64,000 nucleotides of DNA from Colwellia sp. 75C3 (GCF_002836255.1 NZ_PJAU01000048.1:62001-126000), one strand, 5' to 3'; counted from the first letter of the stretch, positions 1-10,908 are shown. Notes: generated by a model from the sequence alone, not told the origin. Numbers and translations are program-made.

Positions 1-1269
1 ATTGCAGGTCGGCAAATAGATAATATTTTATCGGGTAAAACTAACATCGTTGATTATCAAATTTTCAATGAAGGGTCGGGCTTACTCAGCTCCCAAGCTA
101 ACGGAGGTTCAACGCCAGCGGCGACTTTGCATAGCGATGGCACCATTTGGTTAGCTACAGCGAAAGGCGTGAGCCAAGTGAGTCAACATAGATTAAACCG
201 AATGGCAGAGCAACAGTTACCGGTAACCATTGAACAGTTCATTGTTGATGGTAATAAGCTCTCCATATCAGAAGATAAAGATATCATCTTGCCTGCGGGG
301 ACCACTCATTTGGCTGTTTATTATGCAGGTTTAGGTTTTTTAAATTCAGAACGCATTCAATATCAAACACAATTGATAGGCTTTGATAGTGACTGGCTTG
401 ATAAACAACATCAAACCTATACTGAGTTTACCAACCTTGCTCCTGGACAATATACCTTTCAAATGCGCGCTAAATACCCTGATGGTAAGTGGCGTGAGCA
501 AGTAGCATTGCTAACATTTAATATTGAGTATTATTATTGGCAAACCAGAGTATTTAAACTAGCAATGATTATTTTTTTTGCTCTTGTGCTTTATACCGCC
601 TATCGATATCGGATTATCAAAATTCAACGTAACGAGGAAAGACTTGAGCAACTAATTGCCAAGCAAACGGTTGAATTAAAACAGCAAGCAAAATTATTTG
701 CTCATCAAGCCACACATGATCAGCTAACGGGATTGCCTAACCGGCGTGCTTTTGATAACTGGTGCGAGAATGACTTTGATCAAGCCAAAGCGAGTGTAAA
801 AGGGCTTTCACTCGCTATTATTGATATTGACTACTTTAAGCGAGTTAATGATGGTTACTCCCATATGGTTGGCGATAAGGTAATACAAGCCATCGCTGAA
901 ATTTTATCGCAGCACTTTGAACGACACAAATTAGACATAAAGTGTGCTCGTTGGGGAGGGGAAGAGTTCACCTTACTAATACCTACGAGCAAAAAACAAG
1001 CTGTTGATATTTGTGAAGAAGTACGCATAGTTGTTCAAAACTATGATTTTCATTCAATCGCTCATGGCCTGAGTATCACCATAAGTATAGGATTAATGGA
1101 TAACAAAGAAGCCAGTGGATATGACAAGGTGATCACTCTAGCCGATAAAGCCTTATATTTTGCAAAACATAATGGCCGTAATCAAGTTATTGTCTACAGT
1201 CCTCAAATTAGCTCAAAAAATAGTGGGGATGAAGCATTTAGTCACAAGGAACGTAGAAATACTGAGTAG
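1..1269 (+). CDS. Two-component-regulator-propeller-type sensor with C-terminal GGDEF domain (5' partial)
   Basis: The reading frame is open from base 1, so the start lies outside the window. The visible N-terminal part looks like the end of a periplasmic beta-propeller (an SDGTIWLATAKGV-type blade). A Y_Y_Y-type beta-sandwich follows (about 280-500 nt), then one membrane helix (about 560-610), a short coiled coil and a GGDEF domain. The active-site motif is intact as GGEEF at 955-969, so it probably makes cyclic di-GMP in the cytoplasm in response to a periplasmic signal. The family usually has a much longer propeller, consistent with truncation by the window edge. The ligand is unknown. Confidence 0.88.
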   Translation: MAGRQIDNILSGKTNIVDYQIFNEGSGLLSSQANGGSTPAATLHSDGTIWLATAKGVSQVSQHRLNRMAEQQLPVTIEQFIVDGNKLSISEDKDIILPAGTTHLAVYYAGLGFLNSERIQYQTQLIGFDSDWLDKQHQTYTEFTNLAPGQYTFQMRAKYPDGKWREQVALLTFNIEYYYWQTRVFKLAMIIFFALVLYTAYRYRIIKIQRNEERLEQLIAKQTVELKQQAKLFAHQATHDQLTGLPNRRAFDNWCENDFDQAKASVKGLSLAIIDIDYFKRVNDGYSHMVGDKVIQAIAEILSQHFERHKLDIKCARWGGEEFTLLIPTSKKQAVDICEEVRIVVQNYDFHSIAHGLSITISIGLMDNKEASGYDKVITLADKALYFAKHNGRNQVIVYSPQISSKNSGDEAFSHKERRNTE

Positions 1270-1790
1270 GGTGATTAGTTTGTGCTATTAATATAAAGTC
1301 ACTTACTAAAGGATCTGCCACAAAGTAAAACGAAAGTATGATACTTAACGCTCTCATTCTAGTTAGTATCATCTTCGTTTTAGTCAGTAATTTTTTTGGT
1401 GTTTACCAACCACCTTTTGGGCTTAATCTTATATTCCTTCTAATTCTACGGAGGTTATATGCAAGTTTAATTATTAGCAATCTCCACACATATCTCCGAT
1501 TTAGTAACGCACTATCCAACAACGACTAACAAAAGAACTAGGTTTTTTTCTTAAATATATCTTTCAATATATTGAGTCTTACTTAAGTAAATATCACCTT
1601 AAGTTAATGCTATTTTAAGCAGCAACATCTTCATGAAAAATTTATGTCTTAACCAAATAGTAAACTTAAGAAATACCTACAATTTATAGTCATTTATTTA
1701 CCCCTGTAATTACGTTACAATGCGCGACTATTCGCCTTTTGCTGTTGGATGTTGGCAAAGGTTACTTATTAAATTTATTTTTGAAGATTT
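1270..1790. other. Intergenic region upstream of prfB, no gene supported
   Basis: This AT-rich gap of 521 bases separates the GGDEF gene from prfB. A 63-codon open frame at 1338-1529 is hydrophobic, has no clear ribosome binding site and resembles nothing I know. A TACAAT at 1716-1721 could be a -10 element for prfB, but I see no convincing -35 at proper spacing. Confidence 0.5.
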
Positions 1791-2889
1791 ATGTTCGAAA
1801 CAAACCCGATATTAAGTAAATTAAAAGAAATCCGTGAGCGCGCTAATATGCTTAGGGGGTACCTTTGACTACGATGTTAAAGCTGAACGTTTAGTTGAAG
1901 TTTCTCGCGAGCTAGAGCTCCCTGAAATTTGGAATGAGCCAGAACGTGCTCAAGCCCTTGGTAAAGAGCGAAGTGCTTTAGAAGAAGTCGTTAATACCAT
2001 TGTTGAACTCGAAACGGGTTGTACTGACATTGAAGATTTGGTTGAACTCGCGGTAGAAGAGTCTGATCAAGAAACATTTGATGACGCCGAAGTAGAAGCT
2101 GATGCTTTAGATAAAGTATTAGAAAAATTAGAGTTTCGCCGCATGTTTTGTGGCGAACAAGATGCGAATAATGCCTATTTAGATATTCAGTCTGGCTCTG
2201 GCGGTACAGAAGCGCAAGATTGGGCCGAAATGCTAATGCGTATGTATTTGCGTTGGGGTGAAGCACACGGTTATAAAACTGAAGCGATTGAAGTCACTGA
2301 TGGTGATGTTGCTGGTATTAAAGGCTGTACTATTAAATATACTGGTGAATACGCTTATGGTTGGTTACGCACTGAAACAGGTGTACATCGTTTAGTACGT
2401 AAGTCACCATTTGACTCTTCAGGTCGTCGTCATACCTCATTCGCTTCAGCCTTCATTTACCCTGAAATTGATGACAATATTGAAATTGATATCAATCCAG
2501 CAGATTTACGTATCGATACTTTTCGAGCATCTGGTGCTGGAGGTCAGCATGTAAATAAAACCGATTCAGCTATTCGTATTACTCATGAGCCCACAGGAGC
2601 TGTGGTTGCTTGTCAGGCAGATCGTTCTCAGCATAAAAATAGAGCGACAGCAATGAAGCTGCTTAAAGCTAAATTGTATGAAATGGAAATGCAAAAGCAA
2701 AATTCTGATAAACAAGTTTTAGAAGATGGTAAATCCGATATAGGGTGGGGCAGTCAAATTCGCTCTTATGTATTAGATGATAGCCGTATTAAAGATTTAC
2801 GCACGGGTGTTGAAAATAGAAATACCCAAGCTGTATTAGATGGCGATTTAGATAAGTTTCTAGAAGCCAGTTTAAAGTCTGGTTTGTAA
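1791..2889 (+). CDS. prfB: Peptide chain release factor 2 (programmed +1 frameshift)
   Basis: RF2 recognises UGA and UAA stop codons and triggers peptidyl-tRNA hydrolysis on the ribosome. Translation starts at ATG 1791, reads 25 codons, meets an in-frame TGA at 1866-1868 and continues in the +1 frame from GAC 1867. This gives a 365-residue protein, the E. coli length. The codon-recognition tripeptide S205-P206-F207 and the catalytic G250-G251-Q252 fall at the E. coli positions. Residue 246 is Ala, the common form, rather than the Thr of E. coli K-12. lysS follows after 61 bases, the conserved prfB-lysS arrangement. A caller that ignores the frameshift would start it wrongly at 1834. Confidence 0.97.
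1854..1869 (+). promoter_or_regulatory. prfB programmed +1 frameshift site
   Basis: The bases AGG GGG TAC CTT TGA C combine an internal Shine-Dalgarno-like AGGGGG, the slippery CTT codon and an in-frame TGA at codon 26. When RF2 is scarce the ribosome slips from CTT to the overlapping TTT and makes full-length RF2. This is the classic autoregulatory signal; it differs from E. coli only by TAC for TAT. Confidence 0.96.
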
Positions 2890-2950
2890 TATTACACTTA
2901 CAAAAACCAATTAAATTATTGAACAAATTAAAGATAACTTTGGAAATAAA

Positions 2951-4534
2951 ATGACAGATAAAGCCACTAAAGCCAGTGATGCACCCGTAGCACAAGATGA
3001 AAATAAATTGATTGCTGAGCGCCGTGTAAAACTTGAAAAAATTCGCTCTAATTGTTCCGCTAATGGTTTTCCTAACGATTTTAATCGTGAACATTTAGCC
3101 GCTGACATCCAAGCTGAACATGGTGAAAAAACTAAAGAAGAACTTGAGGCGCTACAAGTGACTTATGCTATTGCCGGTAGAGTAATGGCTAAGCGTGGAC
3201 CGTTTTTAGTAATACAAGACTCGTCTGGTCGTATTCAAGGTTATGCTGAAAAAACTGTTCAAAAAGAAATAAGAGCTAAATGGGGTTCATTAGATATTGG
3301 TGATATTGTTGGTATTAAAGGTATTTTACATAAATCAGGTAAAGGCGATCTTTACGTGAACATGGACGAGTACTCACTATTAACTAAGTCTTTACGTCCA
3401 TTACCAGAAAAATTCCACGGTTTATCTGATCAAGAAACTAAATATCGTCAGCGTTACGTTGATTTAATTATCAATGAAGATACGCGTAATACCTTTAAAA
3501 TCCGTTCAAAAATTGTTGCTGGCATTCGTAACTTCTTAACGCAGCGTGACTTTATGGAAGTTGAAACGCCAATGTTGCAAATCATACCGGGCGGCGCAAC
3601 GGCTAAGCCTTTTATGACGCATCATAATACTTTTGATCTTGATATGTACTTACGTATTGCACCAGAGCTTAACTTAAAACGTTTAGTCGTTGGTGGTTTT
3701 GATCGTGTGTTTGAAATTAACCGTAGTTTCCGTAACGAAGGTATTTCAACGCGTCATAATCCAGAATTCACCATGATTGAATTCTATCAAGCTTACGCTG
3801 ATTACCATGACTTGATGAACACTACCGAAGAAATGTTACGTACTATTGCACAAGATGTATTAGGTACTACCACTATTCGTAATACCGTTAAAAATGCTGA
3901 AGGTGAAGTAGTAGAAGAGAAATTCTACGACCTAGGTAAGCCGTTTGTACGCTTATCTATGGTTGATGCTATTTTACAATACGGTAAAGACCATCGCGCA
4001 GCAGCAAGCCTTGATGAAGCTGTATTACGTGACCCTGAAAATAATTTTGATGCAATCAAAGCCATGGCTAAAGCTGTTGGTGTTAAAGAAAACAGTGCTT
4101 CTAAAGTTTGGGGACCTGGTAAATACATTTGTGAAATCTTTGAAGAAGTGGCTGAACACTTATTAGATCAACCAACATTCATCACTGAATATCCATGGGA
4201 AGTTTCACCACTGGCACGTCGTAACGATGACAACTCATTCATAACAGATAGATTTGAATTCTTTGTTGGTGGTCGTGAACTAGCTAACGGTTTCTCTGAG
4301 CTGAACGATGCAGAAGACCAAGCTGAACGTTTCCAAAAACAAGTAGCAGAAAAAGATGCTGGCGATGATGAAGCGATGCATTATGATGCTGATTATATCA
4401 ATGCGCTAGAGTACGGTTTACCACCAACGGCTGGTGAAGGCATTGGTATTGATCGTTTAGTCATGTTGTTTACTGATTCACCAACAATCAAAGACGTTAT
4501 TTTATTCCCACATATGCGTCCTGAAGCTGAATAA
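2951..4534 (+). CDS. lysS: Lysine--tRNA ligase, class II
   Basis: This enzyme charges tRNA-Lys with lysine in the cytoplasm. The 527-residue protein has an N-terminal OB-fold anticodon-binding domain (about residues 75-170) and a class II catalytic core. Visible core motifs include FMEVETPML (motif 1), [24 protein letters not shown] (motif 2) and the C-terminal [14 protein letters not shown] (motif 3). Length and order are those of bacterial LysS. It lies just downstream of prfB and ends in a strong terminator, so the two probably form one transcription unit. Confidence 0.97.
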   Translation: MTDKATKASDAPVAQDENKLIAERRVKLEKIRSNCSANGFPNDFNREHLAADIQAEHGEKTKEELEALQVTYAIAGRVMAKRGPFLVIQDSSGRIQGYAEKTVQKEIRAKWGSLDIGDIVGIKGILHKSGKGDLYVNMDEYSLLTKSLRPLPEKFHGLSDQETKYRQRYVDLIINEDTRNTFKIRSKIVAGIRNFLTQRDFMEVETPMLQIIPGGATAKPFMTHHNTFDLDMYLRIAPELNLKRLVVGGFDRVFEINRSFRNEGISTRHNPEFTMIEFYQAYADYHDLMNTTEEMLRTIAQDVLGTTTIRNTVKNAEGEVVEEKFYDLGKPFVRLSMVDAILQYGKDHRAAASLDEAVLRDPENNFDAIKAMAKAVGVKENSASKVWGPGKYICEIFEEVAEHLLDQPTFITEYPWEVSPLARRNDDNSFITDRFEFFVGGRELANGFSELNDAEDQAERFQKQVAEKDAGDDEAMHYDADYINALEYGLPPTAGEGIGIDRLVMLFTDSPTIKDVILFPHMRPEAE

Positions 4535-4582
4535 TTTTGTTGTAGTAAAATCAATGCAAAATTAATCGTACAGATACGATTA

Positions 4583-4620
4583 AAAAGCCCGTAGTCAGTT
4601 ATATGACTACGGGTTTTTTT
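4583..4620 (+). terminator. Rho-independent terminator after lysS
   Basis: A perfect 10-bp stem, CCCGTAGTCA (4588-4597) with TGACTACGGG (4604-4613), and a six-base loop are followed by seven T. A-residues on the left arm mean it could also work on the other strand. Confidence 0.93.
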
Positions 4621-4736
4621 ATTTGTGTAAGAAGGTGAAGTATTCTTTTGTGTTTTTCTCAATATTTACATGGCATTAACAATGCAGTAGTCTATTGTCG
4701 TGAAAAATAATAAAGAACTTAACGCAAGGAATAATA

Positions 4737-5666
4737 ATGTTAACAATAAAAAATTTATCTAAAACTTATGACAATGGGGTTAAGGCGCTTGATAACGTAA
4801 ACCTAGCAGTACCAAAAGGTATGTTTGGGTTACTTGGTCCTAATGGAGCAGGAAAGTCTTCATTAATGCGTACTATTGCCACGCTACAAGATGCAGACAG
4901 CGGCAGTATTGATTTTGATGGTATTGACGTACTCAATGATCCTCAAGCTTTAAGACAACGTTTAGGTTACTTACCGCAAGATTTTGGTGTTTACCCACGT
5001 ATCAGCGCCTACGAACTACTTGATCATTTAGCCATATTAAAAGGCTTAAAAAATTCAGGAGAACGTAAAGAAGCCGTTGAAGGCTTGTTAGCACAAACTA
5101 ACCTTTATCAGCATAGAAAAAACTCCGTCAGTGGTTTTTCTGGGGGGATGCGTCAACGCTTTGGTATTGCTCAGGCGTTATTAGGTGATCCTGACTTATT
5201 AATTGTTGATGAACCCACTGCTGGTTTAGACCCAGAAGAACGTAACCGTTTTCATAACTTACTTGTAAGTCTAGGTGAAGAAAAAGCCATTATATTATCA
5301 ACGCATATTGTTGAAGATGTCACTGAGCTTTGCCCTAATATGGCGGTATTAGCCTCAGGTAAAATTGTACTTGAAGGTAATCCTATTGAGGTAACTAACC
5401 AGTTAAATGGTCAAATATGGCGTAAAGCTATTGCTCAAGCTGAGTTAAGTAGTATTGAAGAACAATACAATGTTATTTCTAAGCGTTTATTTGCTGGGCA
5501 AACCATAGTTCATGTTATGGCCGACAATGCACCATTAGGTTTTGAAGCAGCGCCAGCTAACTTAGAAGATGTTTACTTCTCAACATTGAATCAACATCGC
5601 TCAAGTACCTCTGAAATGCCAGCAGAAACATCAGCTGAAGCTTCAGAAAAAAGCAACGTTGCCTAA
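4737..5666 (+). CDS. ABC transporter ATP-binding protein
   Basis: This is a single-domain ABC ATPase of 309 residues. It has the Walker A motif GPNGAGKSS (residues 34-42), the signature SGFSGGMRQR, Walker B LLIVDEPTAGLD and a switch His in ILSTHIVED. The C-terminal 80 residues are a variable tail. The gene starts 29 bases before the permease-peptidase fusion gene and is almost certainly its energy-coupling partner. The resemblance is to Nod/CcmA-type exporters. The substrate is not known. Confidence 0.92.
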   Translation: MLTIKNLSKTYDNGVKALDNVNLAVPKGMFGLLGPNGAGKSSLMRTIATLQDADSGSIDFDGIDVLNDPQALRQRLGYLPQDFGVYPRISAYELLDHLAILKGLKNSGERKEAVEGLLAQTNLYQHRKNSVSGFSGGMRQRFGIAQALLGDPDLLIVDEPTAGLDPEERNRFHNLLVSLGEEKAIILSTHIVEDVTELCPNMAVLASGKIVLEGNPIEVTNQLNGQIWRKAIAQAELSSIEEQYNVISKRLFAGQTIVHVMADNAPLGFEAAPANLEDVYFSTLNQHRSSTSEMPAETSAEASEKSNVA

Positions 5667-5695
5667 TCGCGCTAACAAAGAATAAGGAATTACTT

Positions 5696-8600
5696 ATGTT
5701 AATGAAAATGTTCGCTTTTGAGTGGCGTTATTTCACTAAACAACCCTCTTTTTATGTCACTAGTTTAATTTTCTTTTTACTGACTTTCTTTGCAACAGTC
5801 AGTGAAAATGTACAAATTGGTGGTGGCGGAAATGTTTTATACAACGGACCATTCTCTATTGCCCAAACACTACTGATCATGGGCTTGTTTGCCATGTTTT
5901 TAGTGGTCAATTTTGTTGCGAGTACAGCGACAAGAAACGACACCAGTAAAATGTCAGAGTTACTTTATAGTAAGCCGATCAATCCGCTAAGTTATCAATT
6001 AGGGCGATTTTTAGGCTCGTTTGCTGTTGTGGCTACGGTTTTTGCCTTTGTACCATTAGGTATACTTGTTGGCAGTGTACTGGGTGGTGTAGTCGGTTGG
6101 ATTGATCCTGAACGTTTAGGGGCAACTAACTTAAGTCATTATGTTACCGCTTACTTTTACTTATCACTGCCTAGCTTATTTGTGCTGTCTTGTTTTTTTT
6201 ATGCGGTCGCAATTAAGTTCCGTTCGATGATGGCGGTATACCTTTCTGCTGTGGGGTTGTTTATTCTCTACTCGATTTCAGGTCAGTTATTAAATGAGCC
6301 AGAATACCGCACAATGGCGGCATTGCTTGACCCGTTTGCATTAAATACCTTTGGCGAAGTAACACGTTATTGGACCATGTTTGATAAGAATAATAGCCCG
6401 ATTGAGTTGAGTGGTATTTTACTTGAAAACCGCTTACTTTGGCTTGGTGTTTCGGTTGCCATCATGGCACTTTTTGGCGGTTTTCGATCTAAAGTGCGTT
6501 TAAACCAAGGACAAGTAAAAAAACAAAGCAAAAAAGTACTTAAAAAAGCTGAAGAGCAATTAGCGTTACAAACAGAAAACATACCTCTGTTATTAAATAA
6601 TAATATTTCAACCAAAAGTGCTGGCGTACAAACATCAGCGCATATCCGTTTGAGAATTTTGTTTGAAATAAAACAAGTCGTCTTTAGTGCACCATTTTTA
6701 GTGTTAGCCGTGTTGACTATTTTTATGCTTGTTGCACCACTTGTGGATCCTCAAGGTATGTTTGGTACCCCTAATTGGCCACTAACGCAGAATATGGTTG
6801 AGCTTATAGCAGGTTCAACAGGCTTATTAATGATGATAGTACTCGCATATTACAGTGCTGAAATTGTCTGGCGCGAGCGTAATTCAGGCATGGGCGACAT
6901 TGTTGACTCTATGCCAGTAAATAATATTACTTTTTGGCTATCAAAAGTTATCGCAATAAGTTTGGTATTAGTGCTTCTATATGTTTGTGGTGTAGCGGTT
7001 ACTGTTATTAATCAATGGTTACTCGGTTATAACAACATTGACCTATCACAATACGTTGTTCGTTTAGGGTACTTAGGTTTAGTGCCATTAATTTTTACAG
7101 CCGTTTTCGCCTTTTTCTTACAAGTTATTAGCCCAAATAAATATATCGGCATGATGTTATTTGTACTCTTTCTCATTAGTTCATTGACGTTAAGTAATTT
7201 TGGTTTTAGCCATAATATGTTTCAGTTTGCTAATGCACCACAAGTGCCTTATTCAGATATTAATGGCTATGGCAGCTTTTTAGAAAGTAACCATTGGTAT
7301 ATGCTTTATTGGGGCGGATTAACCTTGGTGCTGGCTAGTTTAACCTATGCTCTTTGGCACAGAGGTCCAGCACAAAAACTTAAAACACGTTTAAGTAGAG
7401 TGAGCTATTACCTTGCTACACCAGGTAAAGTAACCATAGCGTTAGGTTTAGTGTTGTTTATCGGCGCGGGTAGCGTTATTCATTATAATACCCGCGTTGT
7501 GAATGAATATGTGATTAGTGACGATCGTGAAGATTTGCAAGCGGCTTATGAGAAAAAGTATGTTGCACAGCTTAATGCGACTATTCCAACAATCACTAAA
7601 ACTCACGCTAAAGTAGATATTTACCCTAAAGAAAGGCGTATTGAGGCGATAGCTGAATTAACGTTAACCAATACTTCAAGCCAAGCAATTGAAAAGTTTC
7701 TAGTTTCGAAACCTGAGCATACACAGCAATGGAGTGTTGAAATCGATGGCGGTAAAGTAGGTGAAGTAGATACTAAATTCAATACCGCATGGTTTGTCTT
7801 TGATAAACCTTTACAGCCAGGCGAAATACGTCAAGGTAGGCTAACGGCAACACGTGATAACAACGGCTTTACCGACGGTAATAATGATTTCAGCCTAGTA
7901 AAAAATGGTACTTTTATTAATAACTTTGCGTTGTTTCCTGCATTTGGCTATCAATCAGGTTATCAACTCAGTGATCGGCATGACCGCAGGAACCACGATT
8001 TAGAACCGTTACAACGTGCAAATAAACTTGAAGATAAACGTTTTTATAATGAAAGTTTTTTTGGCAACGGTGTAGGTTTTATTGATTTTGAAGCGACAAT
8101 CTCTACCTCCAAAGAGCAGTTTGCTATTGCGCCAGGTTATTTGCAATCAGAAAAAACAGAAGGTGATCGTAAAATATATCACTATAAAATGAACGCTCCG
8201 ATGGTTAATTTTTATTCTGTGATGTCTGCCAAACTAGCGAATAAAAAAGAACAATATAAAGGCATTGATATTGAGGTCTATTATCACGAAACTCACGGGA
8301 TGAATGTTGACCGTATGATAGAGTCAGTGAAAGATTCTATCGATTATTTTACGGAAAACTTTGGTCCGTACCAACACAAACAAATGCGTATTATTGAGTT
8401 TCCTGGTTACCGTAGTTTTGCACAAAGTTTTGCTAATACCGTGCCATATTCGGAAAAAATAGGCTTTATTAGTGACGTGCGTGATCCTGAGAATATTGAT
8501 CCTGCATATTATGTAACCGCTCATGAAGTTGCTCATCAATGGTGGGGTCATCAAGTAGGTGCTGCTAACGTACAAGGTAGCGCTATTATTTCTGAAAGTC

Positions 8601-9307
8601 TTTCGCAATATAGCGCGTTGATGGTTATGGAGAAAAAATACGGAAAAGAAAAGATCCGTAAATTTTTGAAATACGAATTAGATCGATATTTGCGCGGACG
8701 TAGCGTTGAGTCTATTGAAGAAATGCCGCTTTTCCGTAGTGAAAATCAGCAATATATTCATTACCGAAAAGGCTCTGTTGTGATGATGGCGCTTAAGGAT
8801 CGTTTTGGCGAGGCAAGAGTTAATGCCTCTTTGCAGCGTTTCTTAGAAGACTTTAAATATCAAAGTACGCCTTACCCAACCACGTTAGATTTAATGGCTT
8901 ATATTACCCATGATGCAACAGAAGAAGAAAAGTCTTTTGTTAGTAATATGTTTGAGCACATTAGTTTATATGACCTCAAGACAACCGATGTAAAAATTGC
9001 TGCTGTTGAAGGTATGGATGACTTTTATGATGTAACACTGACCATAGATGCCGCATTGAAAAGAGCTGATGGTCAAGGTAAAGAAACTGAAGTTGAATTT
9101 GTTGACTCAATCGATATTGGTTTATTTAGTGCCGATCCTGAAGATCTTTCAGCGAAGGACTTTGTTTTATACTTAGCCAAACATAAAATAAAAACGGGTA
9201 CTAATGAGGTGACTATTCGAGTTCAAGGCAAACCTACTTTTGCTGGCGTAGATCCTTTTGTTAAATATATTGACCGAGACAGTGCCGATAATATTTATCG
9301 TTTATAA
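5696..9307 (+). CDS. ABC transporter permease fused to M1-family aminopeptidase
   Basis: This 1203-residue protein joins two functions. Residues 1 to about 600 contain two permease-like blocks with roughly a dozen hydrophobic segments. Residues from about 640 to the end form an M1-type metallopeptidase domain. Zinc ligands are visible as H943-E-V-A-H947 and E967 in the ISESLSQYS segment. Nineteen residues separate H947 from E967, against eighteen in classical M1 enzymes. The preceding gene supplies the ATPase. The likely role is ATP-driven membrane transport or remodelling coupled to peptide trimming outside the cytoplasm, but the substrate is unknown. An ATG two codons further in is an alternative start. 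Confidence 0.9.
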   Translation: MLMKMFAFEWRYFTKQPSFYVTSLIFFLLTFFATVSENVQIGGGGNVLYNGPFSIAQTLLIMGLFAMFLVVNFVASTATRNDTSKMSELLYSKPINPLSYQLGRFLGSFAVVATVFAFVPLGILVGSVLGGVVGWIDPERLGATNLSHYVTAYFYLSLPSLFVLSCFFYAVAIKFRSMMAVYLSAVGLFILYSISGQLLNEPEYRTMAALLDPFALNTFGEVTRYWTMFDKNNSPIELSGILLENRLLWLGVSVAIMALFGGFRSKVRLNQGQVKKQSKKVLKKAEEQLALQTENIPLLLNNNISTKSAGVQTSAHIRLRILFEIKQVVFSAPFLVLAVLTIFMLVAPLVDPQGMFGTPNWPLTQNMVELIAGSTGLLMMIVLAYYSAEIVWRERNSGMGDIVDSMPVNNITFWLSKVIAISLVLVLLYVCGVAVTVINQWLLGYNNIDLSQYVVRLGYLGLVPLIFTAVFAFFLQVISPNKYIGMMLFVLFLISSLTLSNFGFSHNMFQFANAPQVPYSDINGYGSFLESNHWYMLYWGGLTLVLASLTYALWHRGPAQKLKTRLSRVSYYLATPGKVTIALGLVLFIGAGSVIHYNTRVVNEYVISDDREDLQAAYEKKYVAQLNATIPTITKTHAKVDIYPKERRIEAIAELTLTNTSSQAIEKFLVSKPEHTQQWSVEIDGGKVGEVDTKFNTAWFVFDKPLQPGEIRQGRLTATRDNNGFTDGNNDFSLVKNGTFINNFALFPAFGYQSGYQLSDRHDRRNHDLEPLQRANKLEDKRFYNESFFGNGVGFIDFEATISTSKEQFAIAPGYLQSEKTEGDRKIYHYKMNAPMVNFYSVMSAKLANKKEQYKGIDIEVYYHETHGMNVDRMIESVKDSIDYFTENFGPYQHKQMRIIEFPGYRSFAQSFANTVPYSEKIGFISDVRDPENIDPAYYVTAHEVAHQWWGHQVGAANVQGSAIISESLSQYSALMVMEKKYGKEKIRKFLKYELDRYLRGRSVESIEEMPLFRSENQQYIHYRKGSVVMMALKDRFGEARVNASLQRFLEDFKYQSTPYPTTLDLMAYITHDATEEEKSFVSNMFEHISLYDLKTTDVKIAAVEGMDDFYDVTLTIDAALKRADGQGKETEVEFVDSIDIGLFSADPEDLSAKDFVLYLAKHKIKTGTNEVTIRVQGKPTFAGVDPFVKYIDRDSADNIYRL

Positions 9308-9360
9308 CAAATAATGGTCAGCTAAACATAAAGTTAACTGATTATAGTGTTAAAACATGT

Positions 9361-9410
9361 AAAGCCTTGTGTAAAACTCTGTACAGAGAGCGATACACAA
9401 GGCTTTTTTC
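9361..9410 (+). terminator. Rho-independent terminator after the ABC/peptidase operon
   Basis: A 12-bp stem, AAGCCTTGTGTA (9362-9373) with TACACAAGGCTT (9394-9405), is followed by a T-run. Confidence 0.88.
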
Positions 9411-9561
9411 TTTATTTAACCCCTAACTCTATTTTTCTTAGCCGTAATTGCGTAGATTAGTGCTCTCGTAGCAATATGAGTCATTATAAAAATAATATTA
9501 TCCTTGAGAAATAATCTGAACGGATAATTTTCAGACAGAATGCAAGAAAGTGAGGAAGTAA

Positions 9562-10908
9562 ATGGGTGTTTCAAGAGGCGGCTTTAGTTCGCGTTTCGGT
9601 TTTATCATGGCAGCGGCAGGTTCGGCTGTTGGTCTGGGAAATATTTGGGGCTTTCCAACCCAAACAGCAAGTAATGGTGGTGCTGCTTTCGTTCTAGTCT
9701 ATCTAGTATTAGCATTTTCTTTAGCTTACCCAGCTTTTATGGCAGAGCTGTTAATTGGTCGATATGGTCAGGCAAATGCGGTTAGTAGTATGCAAAAAAT
9801 TGCCCGCAATACTTGGCAAAAGCGCTTTGGTTTTGTGGTCGGCTTTGGCGGTATTATTTGTGCTGCACTCATTCTAAGTTTTTATGGCATTATTGCAGGT
9901 TGGATGATGTCTTATGCTCTTGAACCTTTAGCAAGGCTTGGTGGATTAACTGGCGTAGCTGACTGGTTGATAAACCACTCGTTGATTCGCAATATTCTCT
10001 TTACAGCACTCTTTATGGGGCTAACCATCTTTATCATTCGTCGTGGTGTTGAACAAGGCATTGAAAAGTGGTCAAAACGTCTTATGCCTATGTTAATAGG
10101 TTTGCTTATTCTCTTAATCATTTACGTCTTTACACTTGAGGGAGCCAGAGAAGGTTTTAATGCCTATTTAAATCCTGATATTTCTCGCATCCTGGAGCCA
10201 GACCTTTTAATTAGTGCCTTAGGACAAGCGTTTTTCTCTTTGTCATTGGGTACCAGTGTCATGATTATTTACGGCTCTTATATTGCCAAGAAAGAAAATT
10301 TGGTCACACTTGGCGCACAAGTAACCTTAATTGATGTCTCTATTGCCTTTTTAGCTGGCTTATTAATTATTCCATCTATGTATGTTGCACAAGCGCAAGG
10401 TGTTGCAATATTTGCAGAAGATGGCAGCCTTATTTCAGGCTCCAATTTAGTATTTACCGTATTGCCGGCGTTATTCTCGGGTATGGGCTTTGTTGGTTTG
10501 TTTGTCGCTTTTGGCTTCTTTGTTTTGATGTCGATAGCAGCATTAACTTCTTCTATCTCTATGCTAGAAGGTCCAGTATCTTTTGCGGTAGAACGTCACG
10601 ATATACCACGAGAAAAAGCAACAACCCTAATCGGTTTAGGCATTTTAGTGTTGAGTATTATTATTGTTGTTAATTTGGAGTGGATGTTAGATTTTGTCGC
10701 CATTTTATCTACACAATATGGTCAGCCAATTATAGCTATGCTGTGTTGTGTATTCGCTGGGTGGATATGGCATAGAAGTGATATTTTAGCTGAGATTAAA
10801 CAAGGCAACGAAGAGGTTGAACATAGCCTCTTTTGGAAGATTTGGCCTTGGTATACTAAGTTTGTTTGTCCAACAGCTATCGCCTTAGTATTCTGGCACT
10901 CTCTCTAA
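9562..10908 (+). CDS. Sodium-dependent transporter, neurotransmitter:sodium symporter (NSS) family
   Basis: This 448-residue inner-membrane protein has about eleven hydrophobic segments. Its N-terminal motif GSAVGLGNIWGFPTQTASNG is the sodium- and substrate-binding unwound helix 1 of the NSS/LeuT fold. The length and eleven-helix form fit bacterial members that carry amino acids with sodium. It is a single gene between a terminator and a convergent pseudouridine synthase gene. The exact amino acid cannot be read from the sequence. Confidence 0.9.
   Translation: MGVSRGGFSSRFGFIMAAAGSAVGLGNIWGFPTQTASNGGAAFVLVYLVLAFSLAYPAFMAELLIGRYGQANAVSSMQKIARNTWQKRFGFVVGFGGIICAALILSFYGIIAGWMMSYALEPLARLGGLTGVADWLINHSLIRNILFTALFMGLTIFIIRRGVEQGIEKWSKRLMPMLIGLLILLIIYVFTLEGAREGFNAYLNPDISRILEPDLLISALGQAFFSLSLGTSVMIIYGSYIAKKENLVTLGAQVTLIDVSIAFLAGLLIIPSMYVAQAQGVAIFAEDGSLISGSNLVFTVLPALFSGMGFVGLFVAFGFFVLMSIAALTSSISMLEGPVSFAVERHDIPREKATTLIGLGILVLSIIIVVNLEWMLDFVAILSTQYGQPIIAMLCCVFAGWIWHRSDILAEIKQGNEEVEHSLFWKIWPWYTKFVCPTAIALVFWHSL

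Noticed and set aside
1338..1529. 63-codon open frame after the GGDEF gene
   Set aside because: Hydrophobic translation with no ribosome binding site and no recognisable family; likely a chance AT-rich frame.
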